The notes under the pieces are model-generated. The model was given only the letters and a program-made list of their open reading frames with translations, ran no database searches and was not told the origin of the DNA. This document shows, in pieces, positions 33,388-45,285 of a stretch of 64,000 nucleotides of DNA. Both the position numbers and the translations under genes were made by a program. How positions within the stretch are numbered: position 1 is the first letter of the stretch; every line of letters begins with the position of its first letter. Origin of the DNA: Dryococelus australis. Lineage: Eukaryota > Arthropoda > Insecta > Phasmatodea > Phasmatidae. The DNA lies in contig CM056994.1 of the NCBI GenBank assembly GCA_029891345.1, positions 136,220,457 to 136,284,456 of the forward strand, in the 5' to 3' direction.

Positions 33388-34265
33388 TGACACGTGCCGC
33401 TTATACTACTAATCAAGTAAGATAACAACTCATCGCTCTTTACATGAAGTATACCATTACTTCAACATACATAAGAGTTGTCTACATAAATCACCCATGA
33501 GAGAGTTGGGCACGCAACACTTTGCACATAATTTCTCTGCTGCTTAAATCTCCCTGGCGGCAGAGCACGTAGCCACTAAGTTACGCAATCAGCGGGCACG
33601 CTGCCTCCCCCCTCCTCCTGCGCTGAGAGCCTACAAGCCGCCCACCATTGGGCAAGGCTGAGCGTTACCGAAGATGAATGAAGCAGTATTGCCGACTACT
33701 GCTGATCAGAGATTTTCAACTCCCACGTCATGGCAGGACGTCACATGCCTTCCCTGCACCTCGCTGTGGCATCCTAGACATGAGCACTATATAAGTCTGT
33801 GCATAGCGGGGCGCGAGACTTCACTCTTCATCCTCTCTTGCTACATCCCCGAGCACTGATCAGTGCTGAGATCTCCAGAGATCTTAGAAGCTTGAAGTAT
33901 GCCTCCAGCTGCTACTTCCCGTCTCGACGACCAGTCAACCAGCGAACACGCTAATACTTATTAAATTTACTTTCTCTCTTCTAGACACCCATTTAGTTAG
34001 TACAGTTTAACAGTAATTCACTTTGTATTCATCTAGAACTATATTCTTTCCCTTGTAACCTAGAACCAGGTCGCCTACACCTGGATAACACAGTTACCTT
34101 CAGCACTCCACTGTTCGGTAGGAGGTAGCACGGGTCACATGTTTATTGAGTTCTGAATAAACATCTATTGTTCTCTATCCTTAAGCTTATTCTTCTTTAG
34201 AGTACTTTTCTGTTTCACCGGCTAGAAACAAGATACAACGTGCATTACCGACAGGAACCGGGAGA
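33388..34265 (+). mobile_element. Ty3-family LTR 1 (3' LTR of copy B)
   Basis: It begins TGACACGTGCC straight after the purine tract. TATATAAG at 33788-33795 is a likely TATA box, and AATAAA at 34156-34161 a likely polyadenylation signal, as expected in U3 and R of an LTR. Blocks such as ACCAGGTCGCCTACACCTGG (34066) and GTAGGAGGTAGC (34120) recur in LTR 2. The right edge is approximate. The following DNA to 35.1 kb holds no recognised gene. Confidence 0.55.
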
Positions 34266-35199
34266 TTGTTAGTTAACCTAATTAGTCCGACTACGGACCC
34301 CCTTCAAGAGTCAGTGAGCCTAAAAACACACACATTAGAGGGCCACTTGTTTCTTTCCAGTAACCCGAGCACTAATTCAGCGCTGGAGGGGAGAAACAGC
34401 GGAGCCGTACCACTAGTAATAACTTCATCCAAGGAGGGGCTACAAGCCCGGGTTCTGGGTTATTTCCTCGCTTTGAGCACTAAGTTAGTGCTGCCTGAGA
34501 CTTGCCCCTCAACCTTGCCTGAACGCACAACCAGTAGAGGCATTGGTGGCCTAAGCGGCTCCCCGTCTCTGATCAGCCCGCCAAGCGTGGGGGATGAGTG
34601 GAGTCTTTTATGAGCTTGTGCCAGCAAGCAGCTATTGGGTGAACATTGTAGATACTGTTTTCATCAAGGTGCAATACGTAAATTAAGCCACATTGCTCTA
34701 TGCCTTACAAGGTAAGGCATGGCCTCTAGCATAGGGAACAATACCAAGCTTACATTGCTGTCAAACAGTGGTCTGCACTACCACCTCCTATGAAGGAAAG
34801 GCAGGTGGAACGGGACAGCGCTGCCACTCTCAGATGCCAAGCAGTCCAGTCATAATTGTATACTGTTCACTGTCCTTCCGTACCAGCCAGGAGTACCACC
34901 TGGTGTTGAGAGGTATAGTTTATCAGACAGAGACTAGGTACGGCTTGTCCAATCCACACTTCTGGAGCAGAAAGTCGTCCGCCTGGAACTGCTGCTTCAG
35001 AGGGGGTGAGCCAACCGCCTGTAAGTGAGGCCAACACAGCATCACCAGCACCACCCAGGACGATGGTGTAAGTCAGTAACGAACACCCCTCACCAAACAC
35101 TGTTAAGCCTAATTAAAACCACACCGTTGGTCCAGCGTTAAAATCTTATACAAACAGCCATTCAGACTTAACCAGGCATGAGTCAATGATTGCGGCATA

Positions 35200-36640
35200 C
35201 CATTCAGTTCCCCACGTGACTTGACCTACAATAATAACAAAAGTAATGCACAACAAAGAGCTGAGATAAAAAGACGACCAAACCACCACACAGCCCGGCA
35301 CAGCTGCAATCCTATCCTTTCAAGCGAGAAGAAATATAGTCTGCAGTTGCATGCAACAGAGAGAGGAGACGTCTGCTGGCGACTGCTAAGAAACAACATA
35401 AAAGATCGTCTCCACACTTGTGCCGCCCGGCCTTCTCCAAGTAGCTGATTCTAAGTCAAGTTCATCAGTGGGGGTTACTGGTGCATTGACAGTCCTACAT
35501 TTGCTCACAGGAATTTCTTTCTCTACCCAAGACAGCTCTCCGAGACGAACTTCTACAAGAGAGGAAGACAGACTGCTCTTGCGAGACTGCTCTTGCGAGA
35601 CTGCTCTTGCGAGGACACTCCAACGTCCTTCTCAAAAGTAATTTGTTTTTTAACTTCCCTCAAGGATGAACTTCAGCTGCAGCGGAGAGGGGGCAATTTG
35701 ATACATGATGCGTTGGCAACAATAGTTATTAAAAGACTTCAGCTCATCAGCAGAGCATGCATCGCATCTTATCACAATGGAGTTTGTTAATGTTGGCAGC
35801 CAAATGACTTCAACTTAGACTGTTTACCCTGACAAGACTGGACATTCCAGCCCAGTGGTATTGTATTATTTACGGGCCCACCAAAGTTATGCAACTGAAG
35901 GCACCGAGTACTTCGGCCCACTGCCAGATGGCTCCTACAGTATGTTTCGTGGCTGACTTCCATCCTTCTTCAAGCCGGCTAGATCATGCCAGAGAAGCTA
36001 TGCTTCCGCCACCCCCGGCTCAGCAGCAACCCCTCGTCCTCAAGACACTAGCCTTATGAACACCGAGGCAGCCACCCGGCAGAGCATAAAAGGAGAGTGA
36101 AAATACGACTCAGGACCAGTCTTCATTTCTTCACCGTGCTAGTCGCAGAAGAACTGACCAGCCTGCACCTTAAACCTTCGCTTACCAAGCTCCCCCAGCT
36201 TACCTTCCCTCTTCACCACACTTTCAGTGCTAAAGAGACTTACCCTCCGTGGTCTCCTTGCCGAGATCATTCCTTCCACGCCCTGCTTAGTAATCCAAGC
36301 ACTGTACCAAAGAAACCTAAACACCAAGTCATCAACAATGCGATAGGGAGTTAGAATCAGTTTTAGTTGTTTTCACAATGCTAATGTACCCCATCCCCTT
36401 TAGTTCAGGACCAGGTTTCCTCTACCTGGATTGCATAGGCATTAGCTTCCCCATAGCTCTTGTACACGTAGGAGGTAGTGTAAAACATGTTTATTTCCTC
36501 TCACGCGGAATAAAAATTGTGTTTAACCCGATTCTTGAGTACCACATTCATGTAGACTTAGAACCTATCCTAGTTGACCTCCTACTTGAGGGAAATGCAG
36601 GGGTGATCCCGGGAATATTATTCAATTAAGCCAAAACACT
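35200..36640 (+). mobile_element. Related Ty3 3' end and LTR 2
   Basis: A purine tract GGAGAGGGGG (35684-35693) precedes TGATACATGATGCG at 35699. Inside are CATAAAAG (36084-36091), a possible TATA box, AATAAA at 36509-36514, and blocks CCTCTACCTGGATT and GTAGGAGGTAGTG shared with LTR 1. The 35.36-35.69 part matches the 3' region before LTR 1, and 35565-35610 holds a small tandem repeat of TTGCGAGACTGCTC. The two LTRs are clearly diverged, so they come from different insertions. Confidence 0.5.
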
Positions 36641-37089
36641 TATTATTAAACCTGCACACACTTGCTATAGGCCAACCTTTCTGCACACCCCGGTAGGCAG
36701 AATGGTGGAGCCCGTTCACAGGTACTCCATCTCCAGCCCAAACTTGTCAGTTCGGTGCTCATCTTTTTCACCGCAGTTTCAGTTCTGGAGGGGACATTCC
36801 CTGGATTGGGAAAACTCGGTGGAGGTCTACACCAGCTTGTCAGTTCAGTGCTTGCCATCTCCATCGCACTTTCAGTTTTTCCCTGGATTGGGAAGACTCT
36901 GCGGAGGTAGACACACTGCATAGGAAACACGTTCCCTGCATTTCGCCTCACAGATGTGAGCATGTCTTTGTATGAATCCAAATGCCTTTCTCCAAATGCA
37001 GTATAAGGGAGAAAGTTAAACAAATGCTCATTGCCTCCGGGCACTTACAAGAGCTGACCCCCTCCCTTATAGCTTTCATCGATAGACTT

Positions 37090-37560
37090 GCTCCATGAGA
37101 ACAGGTACAGGTCCAGCGCCACCTACTAATACCTGTCACATCAGCTATTCCAAAGGAACTGTTAACAGCCCCCATTCACTGCAATGGAGAAGTACACCCC
37201 TGGGTCAGAGAGTTCCTCAACTAACCAGAAGAGCAGCCAACAATTCCCATCACCTACCTATGACTCAACGTTATTGCCCCCTACACCATGTATCAATGTC
37301 CCCAGTTGAAACACTCAGATACCTGCAGCACCCACACGCACCACTGTAAAGCCTCCTGCCCACGATAGCACAGTCAAGATGCGTTGCCCAGGTATACCAC
37401 CAGCAGCACATAATTTTAAAAGTAATATCTTCCTACCAGAACCCGACTTTGTGTCTGCCGCAAAGCTACCCGGCCAGTCCTGTACATTGGATGCGCTCCA
37501 GTCCCTTGCAAGGACTAATTAACTCCAAACCCTGCCAGAATAGGATGTGCCTGGCCTAGC
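37090..37560 (+). pseudogene. Gag-side fragment of the same Ty3 family
   Basis: The plus strand near 37440 reads FLPEPDFVS and, after a one-base shift, CRKATRPVLYIGCAPV. Copy A has LPEPDFVS followed by RPIRPVLYSGLTPV at the equivalent place. Upstream the DNA is proline/threonine-rich as in copy A. It lies after LTR 2, which fits a 5' LTR plus start of the first gene, with the rest deleted. No intact frame remains. Confidence 0.4.
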
Positions 37561-37639
37561 ATCCGACAAAACCTGTACTGACTGATGCAGTGTTTTCCCA
37601 TTCAGCCAGGGACTCATGCATCAGTATAATAAACACTGA

Positions 37640-38010
37640 TACACCGCAGCATCAAGAACCATTGATTGTGGCATTACATACCATTGTAACATTGCAAAAT
37701 ATTGCTGTCTTAGTATTTTGCAATAGTGCATAAAATTGCTTCATAGTATAAAATCACAGCATTGCAAAAAAATCACAGCATCGAAAAACATTGCGTCAGA
37801 AACCATAACCTTACTGAAAAAAATCAAAGCACTACAATTATTTCAGCATCGCAAAAATTCGAATCACTCATGAAATTGCAACATTGCAAAAAATCACACC
37901 ATAAAATATTGTGGATATGATCATCGCAAAAGACATATTGCATACAATATTTTTACAAAATCGCATAGTATGCAACACAGTGCAATATCACACAATCCAA
38001 TGTATTTACT
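37640..38010. repeat. Degenerate short repeat of ATTGCAAAA-type words
   Basis: CATTGCAAAA, CATCGCAAAA, CACAGCATTGCAAA and similar 10-15 bp words recur about a dozen times. The next DNA to 38780 is AT-rich with no feature recognised. Confidence 0.5.
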
Positions 38011-38779
38011 ATTTATTTCTGAACTCTGTGATACGTAAAATAACAGTTATATTAAAGAACACTCGTGGTTGATGAAAAAACCGATTAATTTTCATGAATG
38101 ATTTTACAGAAGAGTATAACTGTAGTAATTATTTTTATGATAATATTTATACATGCATTTATTTGTTAAGAACTTATTTGCATGTGTAATAGTAAGAAAA
38201 AGATGTAGGTAGAGATAGTTTATTTAATTCCCTTTCGTTGGATATGGGGATAAATTTTTTTTTTTTTACCACTTGTGAAGCAGTATTTCAAGATCCTCTG
38301 CAAACTCAGCTTAAAACATATACATATGCTTTCACACATACCAACATTAATTGAGAAAAGTAAATTCTTTGCTTTAGTGGAAAATATAACTTCAACTGCA
38401 AGTATGCTGATAGTAAATATAATACTAAATATACAAAGAAAACAAAAGAAATAAATGTAGCTGCAAGATTTTATTTGGTCAATTATTTATCTGTACTTTT
38501 CACCTTTGAATGACTGGTGTGAAATAAATATTACGTGCGGACTCATATAATTAATTGAAAATAGTGTGTATGAAAGCAAATTAAAAATTTTTGAAAGTAG
38601 GAGCATGACTGCACCACCCCCCTTACAAAAATGTTTATTAAATTATAAATTGAAAAAACACTACAAGTTATTAATATTAAATTATTGCTACTTGGTTCTC
38701 CTTAGCTTGTCTCACGTAACTGAAATCACTAAGTAGTCCTGTAGCTCCGTTAGACAAATTGTATTAGTAGTAGGGAAAA

Positions 38780-39400
38780 GGGAAGTTGGGGACTACGGAT
38801 TCTGGATTCAAGCCGAAGCTGGGGGAGTCACCATGTTGTTACGTCACCCAACTGCCATCTTGGGTGTCACTGACCTTTTACCCCTGAACCATGACCTTCG
38901 ACCCATGACTATCTTGACCCCGGAGACCTTTGGAAAAAAAAAAAACCACCAAAAAACCTAAAAAAATTCCCAAAAAATCCCCACGGAATCCTAAAAAAAA
39001 GTCAACAAATTTCTAGAAAATTTACCAAAAAAAAAAATTGATCAAGACGGATCAGTAATTCAGGGTTACACTCAGGTGATCGGGATCGGTGACTCCGAGT
39101 CAGAAGAGCAGGACCGATGATCTTTGACCTTCACCATTGACCCATAGAAAATTAAAAAATTCACAAAAAATTTATATACATATATAATAAAAATTATTAA
39201 CAAGTTTATTAAAAATAAATGATCAAAAATTATTAAAATTATTTTTAATAACTTAACTTTTCCTAAGGTTCTCTCTACCCCCCTCATCTAACAAATTAGT
39301 TGGCAGGGCTCCACCGCCTCGCCAATACTCAGTCAGCCATCTTGGTAGGTGACCATCATCTTAGAAGCCAGTGCCCATTAGTAATTGAACTCCGACCTTT
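38780..39400. other. TGACC/TTGACC-rich non-coding block
   Basis: GC-richer islands with repeated TGACCTTTGACC-like words, separated by long A-rich runs. The words resemble those in the tandem repeat that follows at 39405, so this may be older sequence of that array. No gene seen. Confidence 0.35.
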
Positions 39401-39404
39401 GACT

Positions 39405-39785
39405 CCTAATCCATTACCTTGAATGACATTGAAAACAAAAATTGGAGAAAAATCCACAAAAGTCAACAAGCATAATACATTACAGACTACTAATTCATAT
39501 TAGATGCAGACTACCTTGACCCCATGACCTTGACTCTAAAAAAATGCATAAAAGTCAGCAAGCATAATACATTACCGACTACTACCACCATATTAGATGC
39601 AGGTAACCTCAACCTTGATCCCATGACCTTAAATTACCTTGAAAAAAAATAGGAGAAAAATCCATAAAAGTCAACCAGCATAATACATTACAGACTACTA
39701 ATACCATATTAGATGCAGACTACCTTGACCCCATGACCTCGAATGTCCTTGAAAATTAACTTGAGAAAAAATCTATGCAAAGCTA
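39405..39785 (+). repeat. Tandem repeat, units of about 95-116 bp
   Basis: CATAATACATTACAGACTAC and ATATTAGATGCAGACTACC recur at about 39470, 39565 and 39680, preceded each time by a CCATGACCTTGA-type block and AAAAATCCATAAAAGTCAAC. Three full units and a partial fourth are present, ending at the foldback element. Confidence 0.85.
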
Positions 39786-39827
39786 GGAGAGATGATCCAC
39801 CTTTCACGCCAGCTGCTGTCAAACTAA

Positions 39828-40945
39828 ACCTCTCAGTTTACCTCCTTACTGCTTATAATATACGAGTATACAACCCCTATGGCATAATATTGACTTTGAA
39901 CCAATCGTACTGCACCATTAATACAGTGTGCAGACACCAATCCACCCAATCACAGAGCTGCCTCATGATTGCAGGTCACCAATCAAATGTAGGCATTGAA
40001 ACTTCACATACGAGAGTCAGTCTCTGACTCTAAAATTACTTATAATGCCTCCAAAATGACCCTAAAGACCCACTGACCCATTGAGCAGGTGGAGTAAGTG
40101 GAGCTGGTGTAGCAAATGGAGCAGGTGGAGTAACCAAAGATTTATGGAAAATTTGCTAAAGATTGATCAAAGGATTGGGATTGGGATAGAGGTGCTGATT
40201 GTGGTGCTGTTTGTGATTGTGGTGCTAATTGCAGTGACGATTATGGTGCTAGGTGCGGTGCTGATTGTGTTTGCGGTGCTAATTGGGGTGCTGATGGTGT
40301 TTGCGGTGCTAAGTACAGTGCAACGAAATATACAGAGGGACCTGGATATATCCTTTTTTTTTAAAGCGAGATTAATAAATAAAATTTTTGGCTTTCAGCT
40401 TTTGGAGGTAGGACTACATAACACAGCACTCAGCACTGTAATCATAATCAGCCCCGCAATCACAATCAGCACCTCAATTAGCACCGCAATCACAATCAGC
40501 ACCATACTACACACCGCACCTAGCACTGCAATCACAATCAGCACTGCAATAATCACCACAATCGCAATCAGTACCGCCCAATCCTTCGATCAATCTTTAG
40601 CAATATTTCCATTAATCTTTAGCTGCTGCTCCTGCTTTACTTGCTCTACCTGGTCCACCTGCTCCATTGGTAATGGGTCAATGGGTTATGGGACAATAGG
40701 TCATTAGAGGTCATGTGGGGATCATTTTGGAATCACTATATGTCATTTTGGAGTCAGAGACTGACTCCCATATGTGAAATTTCAATGCCTGCATGTGATT
40801 GGTCAGCTGCAATCATGTGGCAGATTGGTGATTCGGTGGATTGGTGTTTGCACAATGTATTAATGGTGCAGTACGATTGGTTCAAAGTTGATATGATGCC
40901 ATAGGACTTATATTATAAGCAGTAGGGAGGTAAGATGAGAGGTTG
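39828..40945. repeat. 1.1 kb foldback element with arms over 500 bp
   Basis: Left-arm words such as TTTGAACCAATCGTACTGCA (about 39895) and GAGTCAGTCTCTGACTC (about 40014) reappear inverted at about 40865 and 40752. Outer edges match as ACCTCTCAGTTTACCTCC versus the inverted ACCTCTCATCTTACCTCC. The arms also contain a shared minisatellite of GGTGCTGATTGTGG-type units (left 40185-40320, right inverted 40430-40580). The 208-codon open frame across the element is a by-product of this repeat and has no family resemblance. No transposase is seen; a non-autonomous foldback/MITE origin is likely. Confidence 0.8.
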
Positions 40946-41520
40946 CACACGTGAGTGAACTAGTTGTGATAGCTAATTATTGCAAATATTTTCAAAAATT
41001 ATAACAAAATATATTTGTCTTGAACAATTTTGATAAGTACACTAGCATTTGCTATGCCAAAAGTAATTTCTGTTCTGTAATTATTAAAGTAAGTGAAGAG
41101 ATTTGGGCTGCTCTTAACAATACAGTCTTGAAAGTCCATGAGGGTGATTGAGGTGAGTACGGAGCAGCAACAAAATGAAAGAGCAGGGAAAATGAGAGAT
41201 CCCAGAGGAAACCCGCCAACATGCTGTTACAAAGTCCACCTTCTGGCCATACTTGTAATTATGGGTTATGGGGCATCTATGGGTTGAAATACATGATGGG
41301 GGGCTGTAACCTAGGGTAGAGCAATGAATGGGTAAATGAAGTAGCAAGGCTATTACGAATTTACTCTGGTTATATTGTAACAACTGACATCACACAAGTA
41401 CAAGCACGTAACACTGAAAGAGCAGGAGGAGCAAAGCTGTATTAACTATTAATTAACTCTTTAAGTATAACCACGTATTATGTTCAAAATGATAGAGGTT
41501 TGTTCCATCTTGTGTTAAGT
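40946..41520. other. No gene seen
   Basis: Ordinary AT-rich intron DNA with an 89-codon minus-strand open frame (41114-41383) that I do not recognise. Confidence 0.35.
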
Positions 41521-41799
41521 CCCAAGGCTCTGTTGTTCTGAGGCCGGGTTACGACGTACGGCACATTAAGCCCCTGGGGTCCTCCATTCTGGTCGGCGTC
41601 TGGTCGGCGTCAGTACGGAGAAAGATGCCGCCTGCCACTCCGTAATGCCAGATATCCATATCACATGTTGCAATCCGCCCTCATTTTCTGGCTGGTAGTG
41701 CGGGTTCTCACCTACCAGCATTTGGCGAGGCAAGCCCCATTTGCAGCAACCGCCTTCCTGGTTCCTACTCAATGTAAACAGGAGTGTTCAGGCGACGAT

Positions 41800-42151
41800 G
41801 AAATTAAAGGAGTCTTCATGCCGGTGTAACAGTACCCCCAATGCCAAGAAGATGAGACGTCCCCATCATGCTAGGAGTCCTGGTTGTTTTGATTTTGATT
41901 TTACCGCGTTGTCCAAGCATCTGAATTATTCTCTGGTTGCTGATTGTAGGAATAAGGATTGGGTTGAAGTGTCTTCAGTACAGTGGGAACTTTGTAGGAA
42001 GGAGTGTAAAGAGTCGCAAAGGATAACTGAGGTAGGCAACTGTCTTATTTCTTCGGCTGTGCAGTGTGGCCTTTACAAGTGGTACTGTAGTAGCACTGGA
42101 AAGTGCAAGGTTGGCCGCCGGACCTTGAATGTGAGTGTAGAGCTGTGCTAA
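41800..42151 (+). CDS. Unrecognised cysteine-rich open frame next to a GC-rich block
   Basis: A frame starting at ATG 41800 encodes about 116 residues with a basic start and about twelve cysteines, including SSCRCNS, ELCRKECKES and GLYKWYCSSTGKCKV. There is no obvious signal peptide, and I know no family with this pattern. The DNA at 41540-41900 is GC- and CpG-richer than its surroundings, as at a gene start. A GTGAGT lies at 42138, so the frame could be an exon that splices there instead of ending at the 42151 stop. It lies antisense inside the TIPRL intron. It may be a host exon, an old transposon gene or chance. Confidence 0.25.
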
Positions 42152-42159
42152 GTAATCTT

Positions 42160-43560
42160 GATCGTGAATGTGGCATACACTCCACAAGTGGTTTTGTGAT
42201 ACTGACAGGCTGTTCTTGACAGGGGTGTAGTCACTGTTGAGCTATAACTGACCTAAAGTTTCTGTGGCACTGACTAGAAGTGTACACTGTTTTCAGTTAA
42301 TGTTACCGTAACTTTAAAATTAATTTAAAGAAATGTATGCACAATTAGCTCATATTAAAATGAATTGAATTAAAAATTATTTGAAAAAATAACTATGCTC
42401 CTGCCATTAGAAAATTTATGCAGTTACAAAATTATAAGGAACCTGAAAGAGAATTTAAATATTAAACATTCAACAAATTAACAGAAAACAAATAATTAAG
42501 GCTTATGATTTAAAACACGCACAACATTTATAATAATTAAATGTGGTAATTCTGCTTAACTGCTATAACTTAAATCTATGTGAGCTCACACGGAGTGGAA
42601 CAGGAGGGGAGAGAATTGAAACATAAGAGGCAATTCATTATAATTATGGTATTAAAAATACCAAAATGTGTAAACGAGAAAAAGAGTGGACTCCTCCTAT
42701 GGATCAATTCATAAACGTTAAACTAATGTACAGGTTTGACATTGTAAAATATTGTAACAAATAGATTGGTTTATATATATAAGGAACACTACTGGTTTGT
42801 GGATGTACATACTACACTGTAATATTTACTAATTCTTTCATCATTTGTATTTATGTGATGTATTACTGATGCTGTTTACAGATTCCGCTTCGTTGGACAA
42901 AGCAAGTATACTCAGTAACAGTATATCATGAGTTCAGATTTTGTTTGATTAAGAGCATTACATATTGTTTTTCTATCATAAGCTACTTTTTATCATTGTT
43001 GTAAATTTTAAGCAAAATACCTTTCATGTAATAAAATTAATGAAATAATTTGTTTTGATAAAAAGGCACGAAGGAAAATATTATACGGGTTTTGTAAAGT
43101 ATACACACTAGAAAATAAACTTTTTTTTGAGGCCACTTAAAATGTGACAAATTTTATATTATATTATTCAACTAGTATGCACCAGCAAAATTATTACAAT
43201 GTAGGATTTTTCACAGATTCTGTAAAAGAAATGTGTCTGGGAAATTATGTTTACTATAAAAACCTAGGCCATTAAATACTATCTTTGTGAGCTGGGAAAT
43301 GGAAGTGTTGGTGGGGGGAATGTGTGTGATGTGTTGCCGGCCAACTGCAACATACGTGTTGTTGTGTAATAAGGATTGAGGTTACCTGGTGTGAAAATTC
43401 TTACTGCGCTCGTGAACGGGACAAACTGGAATTCTGCTATCTGTGACTGGCTGTGTGTGTGGCTTGAGCTACGCTGATAGATTAGTAATTCGTCATTTTA
43501 ATTGAAAGTAGGTATTGCGAGCCAATCAAATACCAATTTTCTTTGCTAATTTAAGAATAA
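42160..43560. other. Intron DNA, no gene seen
   Basis: AT-rich sequence, no recognised motif. Confidence 0.4.
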
Positions 43561-43565
43561 TTCAA

Positions 43566-44120
43566 ATGCTTAAGAAACAAGGTGGGCATAACAGCCAATT
43601 GAGACGAAGAGCCCGACGGGCATGACAACGAGAATTAAACCAGCTCTCAGTTACTACAGCATCCAACCAGGCCAGTGAGCCCCCACAAACTGTTCAGTCT
43701 ATCAAGCCCTTGTTTAACCCAGTTAAGGAATTGTCACAGATTAAGGACAGTTGTAGTTCTTTCTTGAACTCCTTGCTAGGGATTTGTTGGCAGTTGCCAG
43801 ATCAAGAGCACCTGAATAATTTAGTTCTCCCTGAACCTAAGTCAGAATCTAGTCCCCCACCACAACCCTACCCAGTTCATAATGGAAACCTTGCTATGTG
43901 TCAAGTGCGAACCACCGCCTGAAAGGTGATCACAATAGTAGTTTCCCCTAAGCCAGTCTGTACACACAAGGTGGTTGCATCCTCGGCAGATTTTGTCCCC
44001 GTACGAAAACAGACAAAACTGATCCCATATAAAAGCCTCAGTAGCGTACAAGATACGGAATAGGAACTACCGGGAAAAAAAGAGACACCTACATTTCGTA
44101 ACTCCAACATCCCCATTTAA
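43566..44120 (+). pseudogene. Unrecognised coding remnant, gag-like in style
   Basis: From ATG 43566 one frame reads a basic start (QLRRRARRA), then after a single stop QTVQSIKPLFNPVKELSQIK, SFLNSLLGICWQLPDQEHL and a proline-rich tail, ending at 43920. A following block reads KVVASSADFVPVRKQTKLIP. About 118 codons with one stop is unusual for this AT-rich DNA. The basic, then helical, then proline-rich layout is like retroelement gag proteins, but I cannot show homology. The next 44.1-44.5 kb has further short frames without motifs. Confidence 0.25.
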
Positions 44121-45189
44121 CTATTTAATTGCGACAGTTGGCATCACGACTTTTGGCAACCTTTACAGTGAGCAAGACCAAGTTACATGGGAGGGAAGTC
44201 TTTGCGACCAAGCTCACCCTGGGGTTTGATTCCCCTCCTCCATCTCTCAACCCTTCAACGAGTCAGTGTCCCACTAGATCTCCCAACGTAGGCAGATCCC
44301 TGACCTGCCAGGCAAAACACTTCCAGGACTCAACCCTATTGCCGAAGGCTCTGCCATTACATACAGGAGGGAATCAGCACTCTCATTCACCAAGCTTATT
44401 TTTAGCTACTAAATGTGCTAGAGTAGGAACAACCACCAACCGTCAAGTACGTAGCATAACTAACCGTAACTGTATGTAAGAGAGGTTAGTTCACCATTTG
44501 TAAGTTGAGGTATTAGGGAGTAAAGATCTCATAAATATTAAATCCCATTTTTTAAATTTTATCTAGAAAAGGAAAAGGGGGAGAGAGCATCAATACATAA
44601 TAAGTACACTCAATGTTCACCTTACGCCTGAATATACGACATACTAAACCAGAGATAGTCTTTCGGATCTGCTGTCAACATTGGCAATCTACTTGTGCTT
44701 GTTACACCCTCAGAGTTATGCCAGCTGTAATCATTGCTACTGCACCAGCATCACAATAACTCGGTAAATAGCCAACGTGTTCCTATTAACTTTTTTTCTT
44801 GTTAAGAAGTCACAAAACCAAATGTGTTTTATTCAACAATCTTCCGAATGCTATATATACTAGTCATTATCATCACTACTTTTGGTAGGGTAAGTTCACA
44901 ACATGCATGAACTAACAATTCCAATTACATGTGACTTTGTACAGTTACCTCTATTGGTAAGTTGATATGGCAAAGTAGTCAAAACACACTCGTAATATTT
45001 ACACAAATATTGACAGTCAAGGGGTAAACTGAAGGTGAAGGTATGGATTAAAGTCTCATTGACAGTGAGGTCATTAAAGATGGAACAAATTACTCAGACA
45101 AGCAGTAACAGGGAAGGAACCAGCCATTGACTGTATTAAGGAAACCAACCAAGAATTCACTTGGTGCGAGTTCTAAAAATCATTAAACA

Positions 45190-45285
45190 TTGAAATCAGA
45201 ATGGTTGGACCGAGAATTGAAACCAGGTTCCCCCGAATGCGAGTCCAGAATTTTGCCACTACACCACCTCGCTCAGTAATGAAGG
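45190..45285 (-). mobile_element. tRNA-derived SINE head
   Basis: The minus strand reads GAGGTGGTGTAGTGGCAAAA, then ACTCGCATTCGGG and GGTTTCAATTC. These fit the pol III A box (TGGTGTAGTGG) and B box (GGTTCRANNC with one change) at normal tRNA spacing. This GAGGTGG...ACTCGCATTCGGG head is like widespread arthropod SINEs. It does not fold as a complete tRNA by eye. The surrounding 44.5-46.6 kb holds nothing else recognised. Confidence 0.6.

Larger units (their letters stand above)
27510..34265 (+). mobile_element. Ty3 retrotransposon with PHD-like gag, copy B, with 3' LTR
   Basis: In order are gag (27510-28545), protease and start of reverse transcriptase (28550-29515), pre-integrase linker and integrase (29521-31352), a long non-coding stretch (31400-33370), a polypurine tract GAGAGGGGG at 33374-33382, and an LTR beginning TGACACGTGCC at 33388. 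The left end is cut at a junction with another Ty3 element, so the 5' LTR is missing. It is the same family as copy A at 0.9-3.9 kb. Extra deletions remove most of the reverse transcriptase and part of the integrase. Confidence 0.7.

Noticed and set aside
40081..40707. 208-codon plus-strand frame rich in Ile/Val/Thr that could look like a membrane protein
   Set aside because: It lies across the centre of the foldback element and is built from the GGTGCTGATTGTGG minisatellite and its inverted copy.
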